Of a stretch of 25,561 bases of DNA, positions 1 to 7,281 are shown one piece after another (the first letter of the stretch is position 1; each line of letters starts with the position of its first letter). Made by a program: the position numbers and the translations under genes. The notes beneath the pieces are model-generated. The model was not told the origin of the DNA. It saw nothing but the letters and a program-made list of their open reading frames with translations, and ran no database searches. This DNA is from a virus. The stretch is taken from the IMG/VR virus record IMGVR_UViG_3300017770_006394, positions 1-25,561 of that record; one strand, written 5' to 3'.

Positions 1-60
1 GAGGAAGAGACAGAAACAGAGGAAGAAAAAGAGGAAGAAACAGAAACAGAGGAAGAGAGT
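1..60 (+). repeat. Two imperfect 30-base tandem units coding for Glu/Thr-rich linker
   Basis: Bases 1-30 and 31-60 match at 26 of 30 positions and code for two copies of an EEETETEEE-type decapeptide. More copies may lie upstream of the window. The purine-only composition makes copy-number change by slippage likely. Confidence 0.7.
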
Positions 61-750
61 AAAGAAGAGGAAAAAAAATTCATGCCTATCCAACTTAAGG
101 CTGATATGCTTCAACAACAAGCTTTGACTCTAAATTATAACACAATCATAAGTATAGGTGCTTCTCAATCTTCAATTTATGGGGATAGAACTAATACCGC
201 TTCATTAATGATATATGACAACTTAAAACAAATAGGTTTAAACATAGGAACCTCAAAAATTTCCCTAACAGACAATTACCAGGTATCTTGGGTAGATGGT
301 ATATCACTTTCTTACATGAAAAACTATAATGTAAATACAGTAGGTATATCCTTAACTAGAACTAAACCCTTAGGAAAATATGGTAGTATTGGGTTAGGTA
401 TAAATTATTCTACCATGTTTGGGGAGGACCAATTAGGAGAACAATTACCTAACATATATTCTTTAGGGTATAATTTTTTATATACTAATTCTATTAAAAT
501 AAACCCCAGAATTATATATTCCCCAGCTATTATAGCTTCTCAAACCCCTATGAGTTATGTAGATGAAACTGATGACGCTTTAGCTTTTGGGGCGGTAAGT
601 AAAGACTTTATAGGGATACTAGCAAATTCTTTTATGGTAAGATTAACTAAATCCTTTTCATTTAACCTTGGGTGGACAATAATATATAGTAGCAATGAGT
701 TTGTTCCTATAATGAATTCTTTTATGATAGGATCCAAAATACCAATATGA
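1..750 (+). CDS. Beta-barrel-like surface protein, 3' part only
   Basis: The frame is open from the first base, so the gene begins upstream and only the last 249 residues are visible. The first 27 residues are almost entirely Glu, Thr and Lys, a low-complexity acidic linker encoded by a 30-base repeat. The remaining ~220 residues alternate polar and hydrophobic positions with many Gly, Tyr and Phe (for example GSIGLGINYS and SFSFNLGWTIIYSS), which looks like membrane beta-strands of an outer-membrane barrel. I do not recognise a named family. An internal ATG at 82 could be mistaken for the start, but the open frame upstream argues against it. The stop overlaps the next start (ATGA), so the two genes are probably co-translated. 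A virion-surface or host-envelope role is inference. Confidence 0.6.
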   Translation, partial: EEETETEEEKEEETETEEESKEEEKKFMPIQLKADMLQQQALTLNYNTIISIGASQSSIYGDRTNTASLMIYDNLKQIGLNIGTSKISLTDNYQVSWVDGISLSYMKNYNVNTVGISLTRTKPLGKYGSIGLGINYSTMFGEDQLGEQLPNIYSLGYNFLYTNSIKINPRIIYSPAIIASQTPMSYVDETDDALAFGAVSKDFIGILANSFMVRLTKSFSFNLGWTIIYSSNEFVPIMNSFMIGSKIPI

Positions 751-1277
751 TTATGAAAAAAATAGATTTAAAATTAATTATTATATTTTCTCTTCTAATA
801 GGAATAGTCTATCTTGTTTCCAATCCCAAAGAGACAGTAATTGAAATACCCATTGAAACTATTAAAGTTGAAAAAATAACTGATACTATCTTAATAGACA
901 AAATAATAGAAAAAGAAATAACTAAATATATAACTGAATACAGAACCGAAATAAAAACAGATACAATAATCAAAGAAATTGAAAAACCAGTTGAAGTAAT
1001 AAAAACAATTTATAAAAAAAAGTATGTAAATAATTTTGTAGATGTTCCTAGACCTAAAACTAATAAATGGTTTATAGGATTTGGTTACCAATTCGATAAA
1101 GATAATTATTTTAGCGGTTCAAACATTAAACTAATGCATAAATTTAAAAGTGATAAAATGTTTAGTATAGACCTAGGTTACAGAAATGATTTATTAGATG
1201 CGGAAACAGGTGTAAGTAAACTTAGGCCTTACATAGGTGCATCTATTTATTTTAGACTTGATAAAGACAAAGAATAG
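747..1277 (+). CDS. Membrane-anchored periplasmic stalk protein, unknown function
   Basis: This 176-residue protein has one N-terminal membrane helix (about residues 8-25, LKLIIIFSLLIGIVYLVS). Residues 30-95 are a long Ile/Glu/Lys/Thr-rich segment with repeated EI, TI and KI dipeptides, probably an extended stalk. Residues 100-170 hold aromatic, beta-strand-like sequence (FIGFGYQF, YIGASIYFRL). The start overlaps the upstream stop as ATGA; a second ATG lies two codons in. An inner-membrane anchor plus an extended segment and a barrel-like end, just before lysin and holin genes, would suit an envelope-spanning lysis protein (spanin analogue), but no recognised spanin motif is present and this is inference. 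A tail or envelope anchor is equally possible. Confidence 0.6.
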   Translation: MIMKKIDLKLIIIFSLLIGIVYLVSNPKETVIEIPIETIKVEKITDTILIDKIIEKEITKYITEYRTEIKTDTIIKEIEKPVEVIKTIYKKKYVNNFVDVPRPKTNKWFIGFGYQFDKDNYFSGSNIKLMHKFKSDKMFSIDLGYRNDLLDAETGVSKLRPYIGASIYFRLDKDKE

Positions 1278-1286
1278 TCATATATT
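1277..1286 (+). promoter_or_regulatory. Candidate phage promoter box (TTYRTATATT, 9 of 10)
   Basis: GTCATATATT lies 23 bases before the lysin ATG, the same spacing as at several other genes in the window. The gap between the upstream stop and the lysin holds nothing else. The promoter role is inferred from recurrence and placement only. Confidence 0.4.
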
Positions 1287-1309
1287 TATAATAAAAATTG
1301 ATACTATAA

Positions 1310-1915
1310 ATGGATTGTTATACTAGAAAACAAATCAAAGAGGCCGTTAAGTCTAAAGGACATAAATGGTTTGAAAGTGGAAACTACAACCTAAACATTG
1401 TAGGAGTTAGAAACTCAGACACACAAGGTAAAGTTACAAACAAATTTGATGATCATTTAACAATTTCATACAATGTAGATGGGGTAGAAAAATTCCATTG
1501 TTTTAAAGCAACAACAGATCCTGGATCTCACTGGGAAAGAAATTTACTTAATAAAGATGGAGTAGCTATTTTAGTCCCTGACCAATACCGGGGTTCACAT
1601 AAAATAAGAAAACATCAGGGTAAATATGAAGCTTTATGTCAACAGAAAGAAGTTAAAGTTTACAGAGATAATAATAAAGATGGTGTTTATGATACCCTAG
1701 AAGAAAATATCCATGAAGGTATTTTTGGTATTAATATACATAAAGCAGGTTCTAGAATAAATGGGTCCACTCAAATAGATAAGTGGTCCGCGGGTTGTCA
1801 GGTATTTTCCAAAGAATCCGATTTTAACCAATTAATGACCTTGGCACATAAAGCTAAGGATTTGTATGGTAATTCCTTTACTTACACATTAATTGAGTCA
1901 AAAAACATAATCTAG
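1310..1915 (+). CDS. Probable endolysin with L,D-transpeptidase (YkuD)-like fold
   Basis: The 201-residue protein ends in a segment that resembles the YkuD-type active site: GINIHKAG (His144), then a spacer, then KWSAGCQVF with Ser160, Gly162 and Cys163. The classical family signature is H...(S/T)HGC; here the second His is replaced by Ala. There is no signal peptide, as expected for an enzyme released through a holin, and the holin gene follows after one base. Residues 1-130 are not recognised; they could bind substrate. Function as a peptidoglycan-cleaving lysin is inferred from the motif and the neighbour. An alternative is a virion-associated cell-wall enzyme. Confidence 0.6.
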   Translation: MDCYTRKQIKEAVKSKGHKWFESGNYNLNIVGVRNSDTQGKVTNKFDDHLTISYNVDGVEKFHCFKATTDPGSHWERNLLNKDGVAILVPDQYRGSHKIRKHQGKYEALCQQKEVKVYRDNNKDGVYDTLEENIHEGIFGINIHKAGSRINGSTQIDKWSAGCQVFSKESDFNQLMTLAHKAKDLYGNSFTYTLIESKNII

Positions 1916-1916
1916 T

Positions 1917-2342
1917 ATGAAAACCACCAGTACTCTAACTACTTTAATTATATCTGTGAGCACAACACTAGCGTTTATTTGTTCCTATTTTATGGAACTA
2001 ACATCATCTAATATAGAACAATATTTTGCAGTCGCTATGGTCGTATTTGCTGATGGGTTTTTTGGTGTTATAAAAGGAATAAAAGGAGAAGGATTTAAAA
2101 CTTTTAAAGCCCTCAAAATATTAAAAACTTTATTTTTTTGGGTTTTAATTTTAACTGTAATCCTGGGAATTGAAAAAGGATTTACAGGTACTTCTTGGTT
2201 GAGCGAAACTTTACTTACCCCTTTCCTTGTGTTTCAAATGATAAGTATTCTAAAAAATGCCTCAATGGCTGGGTTTATTACAAATGACCTATTAAATGTC
2301 CTCTTAGATAAAATAGATAAACACAAAGGTCAGAGACAATAG
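1917..2342 (+). CDS. Holin, phage_holin_4-like
   Basis: The 141-residue protein has about four hydrophobic segments (roughly residues 5-24, 33-51, 70-88 and 97-115). Between the second and third lies a charged loop (FADGFFGVIKGIKGEGFKTF, then KALKILKTL) that matches my memory of the phage_holin_4/toxin-secretion holin family, which has an Asp, Gly and Lys-rich connector in that place. It would form lesions in the inner membrane at the end of infection to release the upstream lysin. The charged C-terminus (DKIDKHKGQRQ) is typical of holins. It starts one base after the lysin stop and is followed by a terminator hairpin, so lysin and holin form one small unit. Confidence 0.65.
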   Translation: MKTTSTLTTLIISVSTTLAFICSYFMELTSSNIEQYFAVAMVVFADGFFGVIKGIKGEGFKTFKALKILKTLFFWVLILTVILGIEKGFTGTSWLSETLLTPFLVFQMISILKNASMAGFITNDLLNVLLDKIDKHKGQRQ

Positions 2343-2366
2343 CCTTCTTATGATAAAATAAAAAAT

Positions 2367-2393
2367 AGGTTGCCCATTTGGACAACCTTTTTT
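2367..2393 (+). terminator. Rho-independent-type terminator after the holin gene
   Basis: A six-base stem AGGTTG/CAACCT with a ten-base loop is followed by a run of T. It closes the lysis unit. The T run merges into TTTTATATTCA, a weak relative of the promoter box seen elsewhere. Confidence 0.7.
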
Positions 2394-2425
2394 ATATTCA
2401 TAACAAATATTTAAAAAAAAATAAT

Positions 2426-3658
2426 ATGGAAAAATTAAAAAAAGGCATATTCCCCTTTCTAATAGCATTTTCTGCCCTGTCGGTATCTGCTTCGGCCGCT
2501 TTCTATTCAGTTAGTGGCCTTAGCAAACTCTTTGCTGGTGCCTCATTTGAAGTAATTATTATGGCTGGGTCTTTAGAAATATCTAAACTTGTAGTAGCTT
2601 CATTACTATATCAATACTGGGATAGTTTAAATAAATTTCTTAGAACATATCTTACTGTAGCATGTACAATATTAATTATAATCACCTCGATGGGGATTTA
2701 TGGTTTTCTATCTTCGGCGTACCAAGAAACCTATTCTAAGCTTTCTACACTAGAAAATAAAAAATCCTTTATACAACAAAAAATAAACTTCTACCAATCA
2801 GATGTAACAAGATATGATACTGAACTTGAAAGGATTAGTAACAATATCAGTACCCTTTCTAACGCCAAATCTCGATCAATCCAAGTACGAGACACTTCAG
2901 TAGTTGGGGGTGTAAGAACAACAATCTCCACTTCAGAACTCAGAATTTCACAAAAAAGAATTGGAGTAGAAGAAAATAACCGTAAATTAGCCCAAGCTAA
3001 ACGAATGGTAGCTGCTGATAGTTTACAAAAATTCCAATTAGAAGTACTAGAACTTTCCAACAACAATGAAGTAGCTGGGGAATTAGGACCCCTGCAGTAT
3101 CTATCGGGACTTACAGGTATTCCTATGGATAAAATTATAAACATACTATTACTTGTTATAATATTTGTGTTTGACCCTTTAGCTATATCTCTAGTAGTAG
3201 CATCTAATTTTGCTTTTGATAAAGCATACCCTAAGAAAAGAGAAAATTTATATGGTGAATTTGTAGCTAAAGAAAACATATGGGATACCCTAGAAGATGA
3301 TGAAGAGGATGAACCATCTATATCTAATAATGATTTAACTGAATATATTAAGAATTTTGAAGTTAAGGATCCTGAAGAAGTAAATTCTAAAGAGGAGTTC
3401 ATGGGTAAACTAGATGAAATAGAAAAAAAACTAGAAGAGGAACAACCCCCCCAATTGTTAGAAGAAGAAAGAATAGCAATTGAAAAAGAAGAAATGGAGA
3501 AAAAATTACTTAAGGCAAAAGATATTTTACAGCAATACGCAACCAACGTAATAAAATCCCAATCCTCATACACAACTGAGAATTATCTAAATGATCAAAC
3601 TGACCAAACTTTAAAAAAGTTACAAAATATAGATGATGATCAAACTATTACATATTAA
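2426..3658 (+). CDS. Multi-pass membrane protein with coiled-coil and acidic tail, unknown function
   Basis: I take the ATG at 2426 (410 residues). A longer frame could begin at a TTG inside the upstream terminator loop, but that start is implausible. Three membrane helices occupy about residues 9-29, 39-58 and 72-92. A predicted coiled coil runs from about 95 to 150, then a soluble stretch, and a fourth helix (INILLLVIIFVFDPLAISLV) near 240-262. The rest is a Glu-rich tail with another possible coiled coil (about 335-385) ending in Asp/Gln/Thr-rich sequence. I do not recognise the family. Topology suggests an inner-membrane protein with its charged tail in the cytoplasm; a membrane-anchoring, superinfection-exclusion or host-takeover role is possible but not shown. 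Confidence 0.65.
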   Translation: MEKLKKGIFPFLIAFSALSVSASAAFYSVSGLSKLFAGASFEVIIMAGSLEISKLVVASLLYQYWDSLNKFLRTYLTVACTILIIITSMGIYGFLSSAYQETYSKLSTLENKKSFIQQKINFYQSDVTRYDTELERISNNISTLSNAKSRSIQVRDTSVVGGVRTTISTSELRISQKRIGVEENNRKLAQAKRMVAADSLQKFQLEVLELSNNNEVAGELGPLQYLSGLTGIPMDKIINILLLVIIFVFDPLAISLVVASNFAFDKAYPKKRENLYGEFVAKENIWDTLEDDEEDEPSISNNDLTEYIKNFEVKDPEEVNSKEEFMGKLDEIEKKLEEEQPPQLLEEERIAIEKEEMEKKLLKAKDILQQYATNVIKSQSSYTTENYLNDQTDQTLKKLQNIDDDQTITY

Positions 3659-3673
3659 TTTAAAAAACAAAAA

Positions 3674-4246
3674 ATGAAACAAAAATTTATTAGTCTATTT
3701 ATATTACTGCCTCTTTTAACATTTGGTCAAATCCGAGATATAGATGCTGGAATTTATAAAGTAAAATATGATGAAGGATTAGAAAATCCTTTAGAAGTAA
3801 CCTATACCATATTATGCCCAGAAGGCACTGCATCAAGAAAAGGTATGGATTTCCATGCTGTAGACTCAGTACATACTGCTAATAATGATGATTACAAATA
3901 TAATGTGTGGGATAAGGGACATATGGCCCCCGCAGCTGACTTTAATTGCGATAAAGAAACTTTAAAAAAAACATTTTCATATTTAAATTCATCTCTCCAA
4001 CATAAGGGACTAAATAGAGGAGTTTGGAAATCTTTAGAAACTTACGAACGTAAACTGGCATTAATTGAATCTCCAGTTAATATTAAAATAGTAGTAAAAT
4101 TTAGTGACAATCCTGAAAGAGTACCTGGTGGTGCAGCTATACCTCTGGGTTTTACTAAAACAATAACTACATCTGAAAGAGTATTATCTTTTTATTTTCC
4201 AAATGTACAACCAACCCAAAAAACATTTGAAGAATATAAGTTGTAA
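3674..4246 (+). CDS. Secreted DNA/RNA non-specific endonuclease (NUC1/EndoG-like)
   Basis: The 190-residue protein starts with a signal peptide (residues 1-19, ending LLTFGQ, a typical Bacteroidota cleavage context). The catalytic beta-beta-alpha-metal motif is DKGHMAP at 80-86, with His83 as general base; the family consensus is DRGH, so Arg is replaced by Lys. The metal-binding helix follows as YLNSSLQHKGLNRGVW with Asn105, Asn114, Trp118 and Glu122 at the expected places. Family members cut single- and double-stranded DNA and RNA. Export implies action in the periplasm or outside the cell, for example on incoming DNA of competing phages or on DNA released at lysis. A terminator follows. 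Confidence 0.85.
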   Translation: MKQKFISLFILLPLLTFGQIRDIDAGIYKVKYDEGLENPLEVTYTILCPEGTASRKGMDFHAVDSVHTANNDDYKYNVWDKGHMAPAADFNCDKETLKKTFSYLNSSLQHKGLNRGVWKSLETYERKLALIESPVNIKIVVKFSDNPERVPGGAAIPLGFTKTITTSERVLSFYFPNVQPTQKTFEEYKL

Positions 4247-4271
4247 TCCCACTTCCCCACTTATTATATTT

Positions 4272-4291
4272 GGCTCCCGTAGGGAGCCTTT
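4272..4291 (+). terminator. Terminator hairpin fused to a promoter box
   Basis: Perfect seven-base stem GGCTCCC/GGGAGCC with loop GTA, followed by TTT. The same stem recurs at 12021-12037, and in both places the T run is also the first part of a TTTGTATATTTA box. Confidence 0.8.
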
Positions 4292-4298
4292 GTATATT
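4289..4298 (+). promoter_or_regulatory. Candidate phage promoter box TTTGTATATT
   Basis: An exact match to TTYRTATATT lies 24 bases before the ATG at 4323 and directly after a terminator stem, so it would restart transcription for the DpdA region. The role is inferred from recurrence and spacing. Confidence 0.5.
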
Positions 4299-4322
4299 TA
4301 GGTATAATAATAAATAAAGGTT

Positions 4323-4829
4323 ATGTTATTTAATCCCCTTAATTCTAGGAAACAACTAGAAGTTAAATTTTCCAAACTTCAAAAACTAAACTACAACCAA
4401 TTTAGGTGGTGGCGTATGTATGATAACCCAAATAAACCTTTGGATAAATATCAACCTCTCCGTGACCGTATTTTAAATGGTGATTTTGAATATTCTCATT
4501 TCAAACCACAGGCAGAATGGTGTGAACATGAGATGAATGATGCTTGGGAAGAATGTTACCCTGATATAGGTAAATATAATGAAAAGACATCGATGTTACG
4601 TTCTAGAAGAAAACGTTTATTAGAAGATTTTGAAAAAGATGAATCTGAAAAATTACGACTCCTTACAAAAGGCTTTACAGATGATTTTAATATTACCCTA
4701 GAACAAGTTTATACAGAAATCGAAGGATGTTTTGGAGATATGATTGACCTTTATTATCTTATAGAAGATAAATACAGAAAAAAAATCAAATCCCCAACAC
4801 GTAGGGGACGACCAAAAAGAACTATTTAA
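4323..4829 (+). CDS. Unknown protein with basic AT-hook-like C-terminus
   Basis: This 168-residue protein is soluble and highly charged, with many Trp and Tyr in the first half (for example FRWWRMYDNP) and a probable helical region SMLRSRRKRLLEDFEKDESE in the middle. The last residues, TRRGRPKRTI (159-168), contain the RGRPKR core of an AT-hook, which can bind the minor groove of AT-rich DNA. I do not recognise a family. It is first in the unit that includes the DpdA-like gene, which starts 13 bases later, so a DNA-linked role is plausible, but that is inference. Confidence 0.6.
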   Translation: MLFNPLNSRKQLEVKFSKLQKLNYNQFRWWRMYDNPNKPLDKYQPLRDRILNGDFEYSHFKPQAEWCEHEMNDAWEECYPDIGKYNEKTSMLRSRRKRLLEDFEKDESEKLRLLTKGFTDDFNITLEQVYTEIEGCFGDMIDLYYLIEDKYRKKIKSPTRRGRPKRTI

Positions 4830-4842
4830 AAAAGTTATATAA

Positions 4843-5640
4843 ATGAAAGTATCACACGAAGTACCTAGATGTCTTTTAACATCCTCACCTGAATACAATG
4901 ATTACGACTATTGTCTTCCCCACCTATTAGATATAGATGAGGAATATAAACAATATTTTTACGAAGCTAAAAAATCAGGACGCTATGTTATTATGGATAA
5001 TAGTTTACATGAACTTGGTCAAGCATACGACCATAAACGTCTATTATACTGGATTAACGAATTAGAACCAGATGAATTCATGGTACCCGATGTCTGGATG
5101 GACTGCCATCAAACAGCGAACCAGGCTAAACATTGGTTGCAATATAAATTTCCTAAGAAAACTAAAAAAATAGCAGTAATTCAAGGTTCTAACAAAAATG
5201 AAGCATATTTATGTGCTGGTTTATTACGGGATTTAGGGTATGATAAGCTATGTGTATCCTATGGGGCAACTTGGTATAATGATTTCCTCCCTCATACAAA
5301 TGAGGACATGGGGAAGGCATTAGGGAGAGTAAGATTTGTACAAGGTTTACTAAAACTAAAACATCTAAAAGATACTAAATTCCATTTATTGGGGTGTGCT
5401 GTACCTCAGGAATTTGGGTGGTACGATAATAACCCAAGAATAGAATCCATTGACACATCAAACCCTATCATGGCTGCTTTAGAAGGTATAGTTTATACAC
5501 AAAGAGGTTTAACTGTTAAGCCTAAAGCAAATATGAATGATTTTTTTGATGTAAAAATTGAAGATATAGACTATAATAAAGTTACAGTAAATACTAATGT
5601 TTTTAGACTTATTAATGGTCTCAAACTTTTAAAATCCTAA
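4843..5640 (+). CDS. dpdA: DpdA-like DNA guanine transglycosylase (TGT family)
   Basis: The 265-residue protein follows the order of motifs of the tRNA-guanine transglycosylase barrel: MDNSLHELG at 51-59 (position of the DSGGFQ catalytic Asp, here Asp52), VPDVWMD at 81-87, a short VIQG at 112-115, HLLGCAVPQEFG at 181-192 (compare the LMGVGTPEDL strand), and IDTSNP at 203-208 (compare the catalytic D-x-x-x-P segment). It lacks the CxCxxC zinc site of tRNA TGTs and is shorter, as expected for phage DpdA proteins, which exchange guanine in DNA for a 7-deazaguanine base. The neighbours are queC, an amidotransferase, and further on queD, queE and folE2, all needed to make that base. Assignment as DpdA is by motif order and context, not by search. 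A tRNA substrate cannot be excluded. Confidence 0.75.
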   Translation: MKVSHEVPRCLLTSSPEYNDYDYCLPHLLDIDEEYKQYFYEAKKSGRYVIMDNSLHELGQAYDHKRLLYWINELEPDEFMVPDVWMDCHQTANQAKHWLQYKFPKKTKKIAVIQGSNKNEAYLCAGLLRDLGYDKLCVSYGATWYNDFLPHTNEDMGKALGRVRFVQGLLKLKHLKDTKFHLLGCAVPQEFGWYDNNPRIESIDTSNPIMAALEGIVYTQRGLTVKPKANMNDFFDVKIEDIDYNKVTVNTNVFRLINGLKLLKS

Positions 5641-5680
5641 CACATATTTTAGTAAAACCATTTGTGGTCTCTATAACTTA

Positions 5681-5690
5681 TTTGTATATT
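5681..5690 (+). promoter_or_regulatory. Candidate phage promoter box TTTGTATATT
   Basis: An exact match to TTYRTATATT lies in the 116-base gap before queC. It is 66 bases before the queC ATG at 5757 but 18 bases before an in-frame TTG at 5709, so this site either drives a longer leader or argues for the TTG start. Confidence 0.45.
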
Positions 5691-5756
5691 ACATAAAGTA
5701 AAACACGTTTGCCTATACGTAAAATACCAGGCACAATTTTAAAAAATATATTTCCA

Positions 5757-6497
5757 ATGGATTTAAACCAAGCATTAAACAATCTCCCAACTACTGACAA
5801 AAATGTACTAGCTGTACTATCAGGAGGATTAGATTCTTCTGTAATGACTATGATGTTAGTAGAAAAATATGGAGCTAAAAAGGTATCAGCTATTAGTTAT
5901 GATTACGGTCAAAAACAAAAAATAGAATTAGATAAAGCTTCAAATTTATGTAAAACCCTAGGTATTAGACATAAAGTAATTGATTTATCTATTTTAGGAG
6001 ATATAGCAAAACCTATGTCAGCTAATATAGGAGGTACAGATATAGAAATGCCTGATATTAAAGATGTTCTAGGGGATCCTCAACCACCAACATATGTTCC
6101 TTTTAGAAACATGATTCTATTATCTTTAACCATGTCCACAGCTGAAGTAGAAAATGCTTCCCACGTATTTACTGGTTTACAAGTCCATGATGAATACGGT
6201 TACTGGGATACTTCACAAAAATTTGTAGATAGCATCAATGCCGTTGCCTCTCAAAATAGAACCCATAAAGTAGAAATTGTAGCCCCATTTAGCCATTTAT
6301 CCAAAGCACAAGAAATAGAAATTTGTAGAGAAATGGGGAAAGTAGATTTACTAGAAAGTACTTTAACTTGTTATAACCCCAATAAAAAAGGAGAAAGTTG
6401 TGGGAAATGTCCATCATGTGCCGAAAGAATAATGAATTTTATGAAGGTAGGAATAAAAGACCCAATTCCTTACTCAATCGAAATCCCTTGGAATTAA
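5757..6497 (+). CDS. queC: QueC, 7-cyano-7-deazaguanine (preQ0) synthase
   Basis: QueC converts 7-carboxy-7-deazaguanine to the nitrile preQ0 with ATP and ammonia. The 246-residue protein has the PP-loop SGGLDSS at 22-28 near its N-terminus and the zinc-binding cluster Cys205, Cys215, Cys218 and Cys221 (CGKCPSC) near its C-terminus, as in the whole family, and normal family length. I chose ATG 5757 because it puts the PP-loop at the usual distance. A TTG at 5709 would add 16 residues and fits the spacing from the promoter box, so it remains possible. The amidotransferase gene starts one base after its stop, which suggests coupled translation and a shared pathway. Confidence 0.92.
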   Translation: MDLNQALNNLPTTDKNVLAVLSGGLDSSVMTMMLVEKYGAKKVSAISYDYGQKQKIELDKASNLCKTLGIRHKVIDLSILGDIAKPMSANIGGTDIEMPDIKDVLGDPQPPTYVPFRNMILLSLTMSTAEVENASHVFTGLQVHDEYGYWDTSQKFVDSINAVASQNRTHKVEIVAPFSHLSKAQEIEICREMGKVDLLESTLTCYNPNKKGESCGKCPSCAERIMNFMKVGIKDPIPYSIEIPWN

Positions 6498-6498
6498 T

Positions 6499-7143
6499 AT
6501 GTGTGCTATTGTAGGAAGTTTCGATAAAGATAAACTCAAGGAGTTAATCGAACTCAATTGTTATAGAGGAAACCATTCATATAGTATATCAGAGTACACA
6601 CTAAAAACAAAATCTCTATTTACTACAAGAGGGTTAGGGGATTTTCCATTTGAGATTTTAAAAGAACTTAAAGAGGGCAAATATTATATCGCTCATACTC
6701 AAGCCCCTACTACAGATGCAAAATCAACTAGTAATATCCATCCTCACAGGTTCAATAATGATTATATGCTTTGGCACAATGGAATTATTAAAGAATCCTT
6801 TGTTAAAAAAATGCAAAATCAACTTAATACAGCAGAAAAATGGGATACAGCTTTATTAAATGAGTGGGTATATAACAAATATGATCTGGGGGAAGTAGAT
6901 GGTACTTTTAGTTGTTTAAGGTTTGATAAAGGAAAGCTAATACTCTTCAGAAATGAAATATCCCCTATGTTTATAGATAAAGATTTTAATATTTCAAGTA
7001 CAAAATTTAAAAATTCAAACCCAACCCCCGCAGGTAAAGAACTTTATATGCGTTTTAACGTTAATTCAAAATCGGATATTGGGGTATTGGTTGAAATGGG
7101 TGAATTTAAAACAAAAGAAAATCCTTATTTCTTTTTAGAATAA
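6499..7143 (+). CDS. Class II glutamine amidotransferase, stand-alone partner of QueC
   Basis: The 214-residue protein begins MCAIVG, with Cys2 as the N-terminal nucleophile after Met removal. Other class II (GATase2/Ntn) signatures follow in order: YRG at 22-24, HTQAPT at 66-71, HNGII at 93-97 and Asp116, then GTFSCLRF at 135-142. Such domains release ammonia from glutamine in the cytoplasm. No synthetase domain is attached. In some archaea and phages a GAT domain fused to QueC (Gat-QueC) makes archaeosine-type bases from preQ0. Here the two parts are separate genes one base apart, so conversion of preQ0 to the formamidine base is the likely job. An ammonia supplier for QueC itself is the main alternative. 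Confidence 0.8.
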   Translation: MCAIVGSFDKDKLKELIELNCYRGNHSYSISEYTLKTKSLFTTRGLGDFPFEILKELKEGKYYIAHTQAPTTDAKSTSNIHPHRFNNDYMLWHNGIIKESFVKKMQNQLNTAEKWDTALLNEWVYNKYDLGEVDGTFSCLRFDKGKLILFRNEISPMFIDKDFNISSTKFKNSNPTPAGKELYMRFNVNSKSDIGVLVEMGEFKTKENPYFFLE

Positions 7144-7190
7144 ATTTGGTTACCTTAAATAACTTTATTATATTTAAATATATAAAAACC

Positions 7191-7276
7191 GCTCGAGTGG
7201 TGGAATTGGTAGACACGCTGGACTTAAAATCCAGTGGACTGTAAGGTCCGTATGGGTTCAAGTCCCATCTCGAGTA
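7191..7276 (+). tRNA. tRNA-Leu (anticodon UAA)
   Basis: Cloverleaf with acceptor GCTCGAG paired to CTCGAGT, anticodon loop CTTAAAA in a CTGGA/TCCAG stem, a long variable arm (TGGACTG...GGTCC) typical of Leu, T arm ATGGG TTCAAGT CCCAT, and discriminator A. CCA is not encoded. It reads UUA, the preferred Leu codon in AT-rich genes. Confidence 0.95.
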
Positions 7277-7281
7277 CAACT

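Noticed and set aside
2378-2425. TTG start extending the membrane protein by 16 residues
   Set aside because: The start would lie in the loop of a terminator hairpin and the added residues are encoded by the stem and T run.
2791-3573. 260-residue ORF on the minus strand
   Set aside because: It lies fully opposite the membrane/coiled-coil gene, is Ser-rich and low complexity, and has no neighbours on that strand. It is a shadow of the coding strand.
5691-5756. preQ1 riboswitch in the queC leader
   Set aside because: No hairpin with the short A-rich tail of a class I aptamer is seen, and the phage seems to make preQ0 rather than preQ1.
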